Shown in pieces: positions 1 to 13,297 of a stretch of DNA of 64,000 nt. The stretch is from assembly GCA_029237695.1 (NCBI GenBank), contig CM055267.1, positions 12,675,043-12,739,042 of the forward strand, in the 5' to 3' direction. How positions within the stretch are numbered: position 1 is the first letter of the stretch; each line of letters opens with the position of its first letter. The notes beneath the pieces are model-generated. The model worked only from the letters and a program-made list of their open reading frames with translations. It was not told the origin of the DNA and made no database searches. This DNA is from Conchocele bisecta (Eukaryota > Mollusca > Bivalvia > Lucinida > Thyasiridae). The position numbers and the translations under genes were made by a program.

Positions 1-3000
1 TCATTATACAGCAACGGAAATAAAATTATCATCGGTATAAAGGCATGTGGGTAAAATACCATCTTTATACAGCACAGATAAATACAATGTTTATACAGCA
101 CAGGTAAAATACCATCGTTATACATCACAGAGGAAAAAATACCATCCTTATACAGCACGGGAAATACTAACAGCACTAAATACAAGCACCAGGTAAATAC
201 CATCGTTATACAGCATGGATAAATACCATCGTTATACAGCACGGATAAATACCATCGTTATACAGCACAGGTAAATACCATTGTTATACAGCACGGATAA
301 ATACCATCGTTATACAGCACAGGTAAATACCATCATTATACAGCACAGGTAAATACCATCGTTATACAGCACGGGTAAATACAATCGTTATACAGCACGG
401 ATAAATACCATCGTTATACAGCACGGGTAAATACAATCGTTATACAGCACGGATAAATACCATCGTTATAATGCTACGGGTAAATACAATAGTTATCAGC
501 TGACGGATAATTACATCGTTATACAGCACGGGTAAATAATTCGTTTTACAGCAAGGAATTGGATTCACCTTCGTTATACTGCAAGGGTAAATTCCATCGT
601 TATTTCAGCACGGGTAAATACCATCGTTGGTACAGCCACGGATAAATACATCGTTACTACAGCGGGTAAATTTACAATCGGTTTAAATTACTTTGGCACG
701 ATAAATACCATCGTTTTATACAGCAGTAATACACAATACGTTATACAAGCACGGAAATTAAATCCATCGTTATACAGCACGGGTAAAATTACCTTCCGTT
801 AAATACAGCACGGGTAAATACCATCGTTTATACAGCACGGATAAATTTCCATCGTTATAAACAGCCATGGATAAAATACATCGTTATACAGCAGGATAAT
901 ATACATCGCTTATACAAAGACAGGTTAAATAACCAAACGTTATTCAGACAGATTAAAGGATCATCGTTTTTACACGGATATCCATCGGTGGTAGGACACC
1001 ACGATAAATTTCCATCGTATCACACGGATAAAAATACCCATCGTTATACAGGCACGGAATATATTATCGGTTATACAACGATATACATCGTTATACAGCA
1101 CCGGAAATACCATCGTTATACAGCACAGATAAATACTAATCGTTATACAGCACAGGAAATAAATCCATCGGATTTATACCAGACAAGGATAAAAATACAT
1201 CGGTACAGCACAGGTAAATACCATCGTTTTAAAAATACCCACAGATTAAAATACCATCGTTATACAGCTCGTAAATACCATCGTTATCACACGGATAAAT
1301 ACCATCGTTATTACACCACGGATACAAATACCATCGTTTATACTGCAAAAAAAAAATCACAGGGATAAATACATCGGTATACCAGCACAGGATAAATACC
1401 TTCGATTATACAGCACGTGGTAAAATACATCGATAAATCCAGCACGAATTATACATCATTTATACAGCAGGTAAATACCATCGGTATACTGAACGGATAA
1501 ATACATCGTTATCAGGCATTGGATAAATACCATCGTTTACTGGACAGTTTACATATCATTACAGGTATCCACACAAACGGTAAATACATCGTTAACACCA
1601 CGGATAAATACCATCGTTATAGGCTCGGAAATATTTACGGGCATCGGTAAATTTACACCACGGTAAATACATTTCGTTAAATACCTGCCTAGAAATATTA
1701 TACCATCGTTATACAGCACAGATATATACCATCGTTATTTTTACAGCACAGATAAATACCATCGTTAATTTTACAGCACGGATAAATACCAATTGTTGGT
1801 TATACGCACAAGGGTATACCATCGTTTAAACCCACGGATTAAATACCATTTCGTTATACAGGCACGATATAAACCATCGTTATGACTCACGGATAAATAC
1901 CATCGTTTATACACCACGGATAAATACATCGTTATACAGCTACAGATATAATTACCATCGTTATACTGCAGATAAATACATCGTTAAATACTGGCCTCCA
2001 GGTTATTACACATCCGTTATACACACGGGTAAGATACTTCCGTTCTACAGCAGGATAAATCCACGGTTATACCAGCAGGATAAATACCATCGTTAGACAC
2101 CTCGATAAATCATTCGGTAAGCACGGATAAATACAATGTTATACACCACGGATAAATACCATCGTTATACAGCAACAAGGATAAAATACCATCGTTTATA
2201 CAGGACCACACAGGTTAAATACATCGTCTAAATACAGCACCAGGATATATAAACATCGTTATACAGGCTCGGATAAATACAATCGTTATACAGCCTCTTT
2301 TGGTAAATTCATCGTTAATACCACCATCGGATAAATACCATCGTTATACAGCACCAGGATAAATACCATCGTTATACAGCACAGATAATTACATCGTTAT
2401 ACTGCACCAGTTATACCAAAAATCCGTTTTACCACTACGATAGGACCTTCGGTTACCAGGGCAAGGAAATAAATACCATCGGTTATAACAAGCCACGGAT
2501 TAAAATACAATGTTAAATTCCACACGGATAAATACCATCGTTATACAGCATGGATATATAACCATCGTTATACAGCAGATAAATACATCGCAAATACAGC
2601 ACAGGTAAATACCCATCGTTATACAGCCCACGGATAAATATCATCGTATACACACGGTATAAAATACCTCATCGTAAAATACACCACGAAACATATCATC
2701 GGGAAATTAAATCCAACACGGATAAATACCATCGTTATACAGCACAGGTAAATACCATCGTTATACAGCACGGATAAATACCATCGTTATACAGCACAGA
2801 TAAATACCATCGTTATACAGCAAACAGATAAATACAATCTATATCAGCACAGGTAAATACCATCGTTATACAGCACGGAATAAATACAATCGTATACAGC
2901 ACCCAGGAAAAATAACCCATCGTTATACAGCCACAGATAAATACCATCGTTATACAGCCACGAAAAATATTCCATCGTTATACACCACGGATAAATACCA

Positions 3001-6000
3001 TCGTTATACAGCACAGATAAATACCATCGTTTATACAGCACAGATAAATACCATCGTTTAAAATACAAACACAGATAAATACATCGAAATACAGCACGTG
3101 GTAAATAAAACCATCGTTATATCAGCACGGATAAATAACCATCCAATTAAATACAGCACAGGTAAATACCATCGTTATACAGCACGGATTAAATACACAA
3201 TCGTTATACAGCATGATAAAATACCCATCGTTATACAGCACAGATAAATATCATCGTTATACAGCACGGATAAATACCATCGTTATACACCACGGATAAA
3301 TACCATCGTTATACAGCACGGATAAATACATCGTTATACACCACGGATAAATACCATCGTTATACAGCACAGATAAATACCATCGTTATACAGCACAGAT
3401 AAATACCATCGTTATACAGCACAGATAAATACCATCGTTATACAGCACGGATAAATACAATTGTTTATACAGGCCAACATGTAAAATAACCATCGTTACG
3501 CACGATAAATACCATCGTTATACAGCACGGATAAATACAATCGTTATACAGCACAGGTAAATACCATCGTTATACACCACGGATAAATACCATCGTTATA
3601 CAGCACAGGATAAATACCATCGTTATACAGCACAGGATAAATACAATCGTTATACAGCACAGATAAATACCATCGTTATACACCACGGATAAATACCATC
3701 GTTATACAGCACGGATAAATACCATCGTTATACAGCACGATAAAAATACCAATCGTTTTATAACACATCAGGATAAATACCATCGTTTATACAGCACGAT
3801 AAATACCAATTCGTTATACACCACGGAATAAATTACCATCAGAATTATACAGCACAGATAAATATCATCGGTATACACACCACGGATAAATACCATCGTT
3901 ATACAGCACAGATATATACCATCGTTATACAGGCACGATAAAACAAAGCGGTACCATCGCACAGGTAAATACCATCGTTATACAGCACGGATAAATACCA
4001 TCGTTATACAGCACAGGATAAATACCATCGTTATACAGCACAGGATAAATACCATCGTTATACAGCACGGATAAATACCATCGTTATACAGCACAGATAA
4101 ATACCATCGTTATACAGCACAGATAAATACCATCGTTATACAGCACGGATAAATACAATCGTTATACACCACGGATAAATACCATCGTTATACAGCATGG
4201 ATAAATACCATCGTTATACAGCATGGATAAATACCATCGTTATACACCACGGATAAATACCATCGTTATACAGCATGGATAAATACCATCGTTATACACC
4301 ACGGATAAATACCATCGTTATACAGCACAGGTAAATACCATCGTTATACAGCAGGGCACGGTTAAAAATATCATCGTTATACACCACGGATAAATACCAT
4401 CGTTATACAGCATGGATAAATACCATCGTTATACAGCACAGGAAAATACCATCGTTATACAGCACAGGTAAATACCATCGTTATACAGCACGGATAAATA
4501 CCATCGTTATACACCACGGATAAATACCATCAGTTATAACAGCAGGCAATGGATAAAATACCCATCGTAATTAATACACCACACGGATAAATACCATCGT
4601 TTTTATTTAAATACAGCACAGGATAAATACCATCGTTATACAGCACGGATAAATATCCATCGTTAAATACACACAGGATAAATACCATCGTTATACAGCA
4701 TCGATAAAATACCATCGTAAATACACCACGGATAAATACCATCGTTATACAGCACAGATAAATACCATCGTTATACAGCACAGGATAAATACCATCGTTA
4801 TACACCACGGATAAATACCATCGTTATACAGCACAGATAAATACCACGTTAATACAGCACAGATAAATACAATCGATATACAGCACAGGGTACATACCAT
4901 CGTTATACAGGCACAATGATAAATACCATCGTTATACAGCACGGATAAATACATCGGTTAAATACCACACGGATAAATACCATCGTTATACAAATCCATC
5001 GGATAAATACCATCGTTATACAGCATGGATAAATACAATCGTATACACCACGGTATAAAAGTACCATACGTTATACAGCATGAAAATAAATACCATCGTT
5101 ATACACCACGGATAAATACCATCGTTAAACAGCACAGGATAAATACATCGTTTATACCACTGCACGATAAATATTCATCGTTATACACCACGGATAAAAT
5201 AGCCATCTTTATACATGGCATGATTAAATACCACCGATCGGTTATATCCAGCCACAGGTAAATACCATCGTTATACAGCACAGGTAAATACCATCGTATT
5301 ATACAGCACAGGATAAATACCATCGTTATACTCAGCACAGGATAAATATACCATCGTTTATACAGCATGGCCAAAAACGGAATAAATACCATCGTATACA
5401 GCACAGGTAAATACCATCGTTAATACACACAGGATAAATACCACGTTATACAGCATGGAAAAATACCATCGTACAGCATGGTAAATACCATCGTTTACAC
5501 CACGGATAAATACAGGTTAAGCAGGAATAAATACCATCGTACACCACGGAAATACATCGTACGCACCAGTATCCACGTACGCCACGATAAATACATCGTA
5601 CACCACGGATAAATACCATCGTTATACAGCATGGATACCATCGTTATCAGACAGGTAAATACCATGTTATACAGGAAACCATCGTTATACAGCAGGTAAA
5701 TACCATCGTTATACACACGGGTAAATACCTCGTTATAGCACGGATAAACACCATCGTTATACAGCACAGGTAAATATCGTTATACACGATAAAACCATCG
5801 TATACAGCAGGATAATACCACGTATACACGGTAAATACCAATCGTACACCACGGATAAATACCATCGTTAGTGATACAGCATCCATGTTAAATACCATCG
5901 TATAACAGCACGGTAAATACCATCGTTATACACACGGTAAACACATATATACAGCACAGGTAAATACCATCGTTATACACCACGGATAAATACACAAGTA

Positions 6001-6396
6001 TACATGCACAGGATAAATACACCATCGGTATACAGCACGGATAAATATCATCGTTATACAGCCATGGATAAATACCATCGTTATACAGCATGGATAAATA
6101 CCATCGTTATACTCACGGATAAATACATCGGTTATACAGCATGATAAATACACGTACACCACGATAAATACCATCGGTACAGCACGTAAATCCATCGTTA
6201 TAACAGGCACGATAAATCCATCGTTATACAAACCACGGATAAATACCATCGTTATACAGCATGGATAAATACCATCGTTATACAGCACAGGTAAATACCA
6301 TCGTTATACAGCACAGGTAAATACCATCGGTTATACAGACAGTAAATACATCGTTATACAGCACGGGTAAATACCATCGTTATACAGCACGGGTAA
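1..6396. repeat. 26-bp satellite array
   Basis: Tandem unit cgttatacagcacggataaa + taccat (26 bp), about 240 copies, running from the window edge to a clean stop at 6396 (gggtaa|tcacttcc). Common variants replace cagcacgg by cagcacagg, caccacgg or cagcatgg. Clean copies dominate 180-480, 2700-4500 and 6230-6396. Stretches 480-2700 and 5400-6240 carry many single-base insertions or deletions. Many short frames cross the array because it lacks stops in some phases; I regard none as a gene. In transcript orientation it lies downstream of the last EXOC7 exon found, so it is probably intronic. Confidence 0.97.
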
Positions 6397-6709
6397 TCAC
6401 TTCCTTTGTTTATGTGTTGTTAACTGAGGAATTTAACTCAAAGTACCAGGAACAGGTTATATGGAATAAGTATCTGGGTGGAACAAATGTCCCTTTCAAG
6501 TAAAAGAGCAAAAAACATCTGACACCAGGTGAAAGAACTTGTTAAGCCCCTGGCACTATAACCATGCCATATTAGTGTTAAATAAAACACCAATGTGAAA
6601 TGTAATAGTACATTTGCAGAGAGCTGCCTCTATGGCTATAACGTTTAAACACGAGGCAGAACAAGGGTAAGACATTTACCACATGCTACATGTTGTGCTC
6701 AATGTATTT
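6397..6709. other. Intronic sequence without recognisable features
   Basis: Non-repetitive AT-rich sequence between the 26-bp array and the next fold-back element. I see no exon-like segment on either strand. Confidence 0.6.
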
Positions 6710-6923
6710 TTAACTCTTTAAAAGGCGGGAACTGAAAATGTTGTCTGCTGTTGTTTCATATTTTGTATTCTTTATCAGTAAAAACATGGCTTGACAGTAC
6801 TTTAGAATCATTTCCATTGGAAATAATTCTAAAGTACTGTCAATGCATGTTTTTCATGAGTATAATGGCAAATAAAACCTAAACAACAGACAACAAAATC
6901 TAATTCAGCATTGTAAGGGTTAA
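6710..6923. mobile_element. TTAA-flanked MITE, piggyBac-like, degenerate copy
   Basis: Bounded by TTAA at both ends, with subterminal ttgtctgctgttg and caacagacaaca as inverted repeats. A strong central hairpin (about 6786-6849) is built from gacagtactttagaat and its complement. Related copies lie at 19006-19228, 32354-32564 and 32753-32997. TTAA target duplications with CCC-starting ends are characteristic of piggyBac. The left terminus here is diverged. Confidence 0.6.
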
Positions 6924-7221
6924 AAGCCTGTGTCATTTAACCCTGCCATACAGGGAGCAATGACGGATTGACTGCTGAAAAGCATGTGTTAAAAATATTA
7001 AAAACATACATGTAGGAATTAGAAGAAAACTAAGGTTTAATATGTTTTGTTTATGGACAGACTGATGAATACAATGATAGATAACCTCCAATATATGTTG
7101 GTGGGATGATGGGGGTATTATTATAAGCAGGAACACGTTTCACATCAACTGTTGATTGCATAAAAGATTCTTAGAAGAGGAATAATACTAATTTCCAAAT
7201 GACCTGGATAGACCGTGATAC

Positions 7222-7317
7222 CTTTGTGAGTAGAGGCGCTTCTGTTCATGTATCTGGTCGCCGTAGTATTTCTCCACATCCTTGTTCCAGTGGTGGATCA
7301 ACTCGAGCACGCCCGAC
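7222..7317 (-). CDS. EXOC7: EXOC7 exon, helix after NNYNYLLKS
   Basis: A 96-nt exon (phase 2 to 2) encoding SGVLELIHHWNKDVEKYYGD, then QIHEQKRLYSQ. It matches the vertebrate SELIQLV...ERSYREHIEQQIQTYQRSW region in position and helical character. The acceptor is CTGTGTTGCAG and the donor AAAG|GTATCA, the latter moderate. This is the last exon found. The remaining C-terminal part should lie beyond position 1, across an intron that contains the 26-bp array. Confidence 0.85.
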
Positions 7318-10300
7318 CTGCAACACAGTACCCAGGGCCATACTACCTCACTAGACACGACAATCACTCTCCATGTGAACAATGATGAATATATACAGTC
7401 TCATCCGGCTGCTGGCGGCTGCACTCCTGTCTGTTCCACGTTTTGGTGCCGACGTTGTATTTAAAGCATCAAATACAAGAAAATTGGGGATGGTGACTTT
7501 TTTGTTATTTATGAAAAAGTACGTACAATTCAATTTGTTTTTAGATTTAATGCATTTAATAGCCAAAAGTTTGTCGTCATTTGTAGTAATGTTGGAATCA
7601 GTATTAGTGATATGTGGTTGTGACTGGAAAACAATTTTTTTTTGTAATTTGTGACAAGTGTAGCTCCTGATCAAACAGTACACTCCTTTATTGCTTGTTA
7701 GAAGCATTTTATATTTATGGAATGGCGAACAGTGCAGATCCTGACAGACTGTGCCGTAGAACAAGCCGATCTGGATCTACACTGGCTGTAAAACTCATAC
7801 GCCCCATTTCTTCAGTCACAGCCACAAATATAGAGATATGATAAGGCACAGAGTCCCATACACTGGCTGTATGTGTGGACAGGTACATACCTCCTCATGG
7901 ACTGAATGTGTGGACAGGTACATACCTTCTCATGGATGTATGTGTGGACAGGTACATTCCTTCTCATGGAACTGTAAGTGTGGACAGGTACATACTTCTC
8001 ATGGATGTATGTGTGGACAGGTACATACCTTCTCATCGACTGTATGTGTGGACAGGTACATACCTCCTCATGGACTGTATGTGTGGACAGGTACATACCT
8101 TCTCATGGACTGTATGTGTGGACAGGTACATACCTTCTCATGGACCGTATGTGTGGACAGGTACATACCTTCTCATGGACTGTATGTGTGGACAGGTACA
8201 TACCTCCTCATGGACTGTATGTGTGGACAGGTACATACCTCCTCATGGACTGAATGTGTGGACAGGTACATACCTTCTCATGGACTGAATGTGTGGACAG
8301 GTACATACCTTCTCATGGACTTGAGCAGGTAGTTGTAGTTGTTCAGCATGAACAGCGGTTTCAGGTACTGGTCCGCGTACGTCTCTGACTTGTTGCTCAA
8401 GTTCAAGCCAAGGGCAGATAACACTTTGGCTGCAACACAGGTGAGATAGTACACTCCTGCAGTCTTCATATGATCTATTATAATTTCCTGTTTAATAAGA
8501 ATGGTTCACTGACAAAATGGCAAACTATAGTTGCTGCAGTAGATATTGTAATATCTAAAGTGCATAGCTAAATTTCAGTTTACATACTGCAGTCATCAAA
8601 TGTTTACTTACTGCAGTAATCAACAAACTGCATTTACTTACTACAGTAATCAACAAACGTGCATTAACTTACTGCAGTAATCAACAAACTTGCATCAACT
8701 TACTGCAGTAATCAACAAACGTGCATTAACTTACTGCAGTAATCAACAAACTTGCATCAACTTACTGCAGTAATCAACAAACTTGCATGTATTTACTGCA
8801 GTAATCAACAAACTTGCATTTACTTACTGCAGTAATCAACAAACTGCATTTACTTACTGCAGTAATCCACAAACTGCATTTACTTACTGCAGTAATCAAC
8901 AAACTGCATTAACTTACTGCAGTACTCAACAAACTGCATCTACGTACTGCAGTAATCAACAAACTTGCATAACTTACTGCAGTAATCAACAAACTTGCAT
9001 TTATGTACTGCAGTAATCAACAAACTTGCATTTACTTACTGAAGTAATTATTAGCCAACATTGCTTACTGCAATAATCAGCCAACTTGATTGTGCTTACT
9101 GCAATAATTATTAGCAGTAATATCAGCCAGCATAACTTACTACATTAATTTGTGGACATTACATATTGCAGTCACCAGACAGCATAACTTACTGCAATAT
9201 TCAGTCAATGTCACTTACAGCATTAATCAGCCAGCATTACTTACTGCAGTAATCTGGCTAGCCAATATTACTTACTGCAGTAATCAGCCAACTTCAGCCT
9301 ACTCTTCCTGTCATCAACGGCCTCGCTGGCAGCTGCCTGTTCTCCTGCAACATGTCAGCAGTCACGGTCATATGGTGTACAAATAGCAAGTAGAGATGTT
9401 CACAAAATGGCCTGCTAGAAACTGTATTACACTGCAAATACAATATGAAATTCAACTAGTACATATATAATTGCTTGGGTGTAGGCTCAAAAACTGAAGT
9501 GTCTTAGCATGCACACCGATTACTATTTCCATCTATTAAAGTTAATAGTACACAGTTTTTTATGTCCATACGAATAGCAAATTTTCTAGAGAATAATCGT
9601 TTTTCTGTAATGAAGTAAACATACAAGGAAAAGAGATTTAATTCCAGTATTTGATGAACTTACCAAATATCAACACTGAAAAGATGGTCGCAAACAAAGT
9701 ATTGAAAATGACACAAATTATAAACAGTGATTAAACCGAAATAAATACATCCAAATCTGATACACATTGAGCTGATGAAAACAAGAACAAGAGGCCCAAA
9801 TAGGCCTGTATCGCTCATATGAAATTATAATCCCCATTATAAAGTAAATCTGAAACGGAACAGACTGTCGATTATAAATAACAAGTTCCATCAAAATTTG
9901 TCTGCAAGTTCATAACAAGAGCTGTAGGAGAACAGCATAGCTCGACTATGAGGGTTGTCGATGTACACATAGCTTGACAAAAAAGGTGGCCGCGGCCTGC
10001 ATAAAAACCTTAACCAAGGTTGACTAAAAACCTTAACCAAGGGAAATTAAGTAAGTAATTCAAGGTTAAATGTAGGTCAATGTGGCCGTGGCCTGCATAA
10101 AAACCTTAACCAAGGTTGACTAAAAACCTTAACCAAGGGAAATTAAGTAAGCAATTCAAGGTTAAATGTAGGTCAATGTCAGATATAGGTCAGGGGTTAT
10201 TGATGTACATCACTTGGAGATGAAGTTTTCCAAGTATGGTTGCTGTAGGCCCAGGAATATTCCATATACAAGCTTCACTAAAAACCTTAACCAAGGGGAA

Positions 10301-13266
10301 ATAAGAAAGTAATCCAAGGATAAAAGTAGGTGAAGGTCAAATATAGGTCAAGGATTATTGATGTACATCACTAGGAGATGAAGTTGTCCAAGTATGGTTG
10401 GTGTAGGGCCAGGAGTATTGCATCTACAAGCTTGACTAAAAAACTTAACCAAGGAGAATTAAGTAAGTAATTCAAGAGGAAATGTAGGTCAAGGTCAAAT
10501 ATAGATCAGGGGTTATTGATGTACATCGCTATGAGAAAAGGTTGTCCAAGTATGGTGTTAGTATGCACAATAGTATTCCATGTACAAGCTTGACTAAAAA
10601 CCTTAACCAAGGGGAATTAACTAAGTAATTCAAAGTTAAATGTAGGTCAAGGTCAAATATAGGTCAGTGGTTGTTGATGTACATCACTAGGAGATGAAGT
10701 TGTCCAAGTATGGTGGGTGTAGGGCCAGGAATATTCCATATACAAGCTAGACTAAAAACCTTAAACAAGGGGAATTAACTAAGTAATTGAAGAGGAAATG
10801 TAGGTCAATGTCAAATATAGATCAGGGTTTATTGATGTACATCCCTATGAGAAAAGGTTGTCCAAGTATGGTGTCTGTATGCACAATAGTATTCCATGTA
10901 CAAGCTTGACTAAAAACCTTAACCAAGGTTGACTACACTAGTATTCCATGTACAAGCTTGACTAAAAACCTTAACCAAGGTTGACTAAAAACCTTAACCA
11001 AGGGGAATTAACTAAGTAATTCAAGGTTAAATGTAGGTCAAGGTCAAATATAGGTCAGGGGTTGTTGATGTATATCACTAGGAGATGAAGTTGTTCAAGT
11101 ATGGTGGGTGTAGGGCCAGGAGTATTCCATATACAAGCTTGACTAAAAACCTTAACCAAGGGGAATTAACCAATTAATTCAAGAGGAAATGTAGGTCAAG
11201 GTCAAATATAGATCAGGGGTTATTGATGTACATCCCTATGAGAAAAGGTTGTCCAAGTATGGTGTCTGTATGCACAATAGTATTCCATGTACAAGCTTGA
11301 CTAAAAACCTTAACCAATGTTGACTAAGAACCTTAACCAAGGGGAATTAACTATGTAATTCAAGGTTAAATGTAGGTCAAGGTCAAATATAGGTCAGGGG
11401 CTGTTGATGTATATCACTAGGAGATGAAGTTGTTCAAGTATGGTGGGTGTAGGGCCAGGAGTATTCCATATACAAGCTTGACTAAAAACCTTAACCAATG
11501 GGAATTAACCAAGTAATTCAAGAGGAAATGTAGGTCAAGGTCAAATATAGATCAGGGGTTATTGATGTACATCCCTATGAGAAAAGGTTGTCCAAGTATG
11601 GTGTCTGTATGCACAATAGTATTCCATGTACAAGCTTGACTAAAAACCTTAACCAAGGTTGACTAAAACCCTTAACCAAGGGGAATTAAGTAAGTAATTC
11701 AAGAGGAAATGTAGGTCAAGGTCAAATATAGATCAGGGGTTATTGATGTACATCGCTATGAGAAAAGGTTGTCCAAGTATGGTGTCTGTATGCACAATAG
11801 TATTCCATGTACAAGCTTGACTAAAAACCTTAACCAAGGGGAATTAACTAAGTAATTCAAGAGGAAATGTAGGTCAAGGTCAAATATAGATCAGGGGTTA
11901 TTGATGTACATCGCTATGAGAAAAGGTTGTCCAAGTATGGTGTCTGTATGCACAATAGTATTCCATGTACAAGCTTGACTAAAAACCTTAAACAAGGGGA
12001 ATTAACTAAGTAATTCAAGAGGAAATGTAGGTCAAGGTCAAATATAGATCAGGGGTTATTGATGTACATCCCTATGAGAAAAGGTTGTCCAAGTATGGTG
12101 TCTGTATGCACAATAGTATTCCATGTACAAGCTTAACTAAAAACCTGAACCAAGGTTGACTAAAAACCTTAACCAAGGGGAATTAAGTAAGTAATTCAAG
12201 AGGAAATATAGATCAGGGGTTATTGATGTACATCACTAGGAGATGAAGCTGTGCAAGTATGGTGGGTGTAGAGCCAGTAGTATTCCATATACAAGGTTGA
12301 CTAAAAACCTTAACCAAGGCGTGACGGTGACGCCGACGGTGACGCCGACGCCGACGCCGGGGTGACAACATCAGCTCTACTTATTCTTCGAATAGTCGAG
12401 CTAAAAAGTAATTTGAATATTTGTTCAGGTGGTCTCAAAATAAGTACAGTCCATTGGGGGTAAACGGATCACCGGTAAAAACGGGTCAGTTTTGCATTTC
12501 AAGCCCAGAAATGGAAAACATAAGCAATTTATAAAAACATATAATACCATAAAAGATCTACCACCTCTGAAGGCAACTGACCGAACATTTTTAAATTAAG
12601 CATCTTACTAAAGTGATTTTTATGGACCTTTCGATGATGTAATCAACCAATGTCAACAAAACAAATGCTCCAGAGTGAACATTGCCTAGATACCTTTGAT
12701 TTGATATATAACATGACCATATTTGGTCAAATGTGAAATTTGACCCCAACTCGATCCCCTGGGCCCCGCCCATTTTTGATCCCGGGGTTATCATTTTAAC
12801 AAATCTGAAAGAGCATTGACTATCGATCATTCCTGCTAAGTTTCGTCAAAATCGGTTTGGCAGATCGTGAGAATTTATTTTCTTAAAACTTTACCTAATT
12901 TTCTACGGCAGCCATCTTGGGTAGTGCGATGATCTCCATTTTAACAAATATATAAAGGCTTCACCCACAGACAATAACTAGGAAGTTTGACCAGCAAGGA
13001 TGATCTTTCGGCGGCCATCTTGGATGACATAATCATTAGATTACGACTAATATGCTCTAGAGTGATTGTCTCCTCGATACCTGAGAAATGAGAAATTTGA
13101 CCCCTACTTGAACCCCGGACCCCACCCATTATTGATCATATTAACGCATAGATCATCTCCGTGAAGTTTGGTCAATATCGGAAGATATCTTCAATTCAGA
13201 AGAAGATGTTGGAAAAGTGTTGACGGGTGACGGATGGACGATGGACGAATAGCAGTAACAATAGCC

Positions 13267-13297
<31 letters not shown>

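Larger units (their letters stand above)
9785..13297. mobile_element. Older bivalve dispersed element, split by a younger insertion
   Basis: Left end aacaagaggcccaaatagg followed by cctgtatcgctcat; right end cgatggacgaatagcagt... then ccttcggctcaggtgagcta. The terminal cgctca / aggtgagc parts are partly inverted. I recognise this pair as the two ends of a repeat family common in bivalve genomes (no search possible). The interior is interrupted by the tandem-repeat element at 9916-12406. The right part includes ttgaccccaactcgatccc and gaatttgacccctacttgaa, a duplicated inner segment. Short frames inside look like shadows. Confidence 0.55.

Noticed and set aside
1..6396. CRISPR-like regular repeats
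   Set aside because: The units are contiguous with no unique spacers, and the context is an intron-containing animal gene.
7382..7654. Plus-strand 90-codon frame with a signal-peptide-like start (MMNIYSLIRLLAAALLSV)
   Set aside because: Lies antisense in an EXOC7 intron and runs into a fold-back element. No family similarity recognised; hydrophobic runs are expected in AT-rich frames.
7838..8332. Plus-strand frames of 91-164 codons with repeated CVDRYIPSHGL / YVWTGTYLLMD
   Set aside because: They are the 35-bp array read in three frames (35 x 3 = 105). They end with the array and run antisense to the EXOC7 exon.
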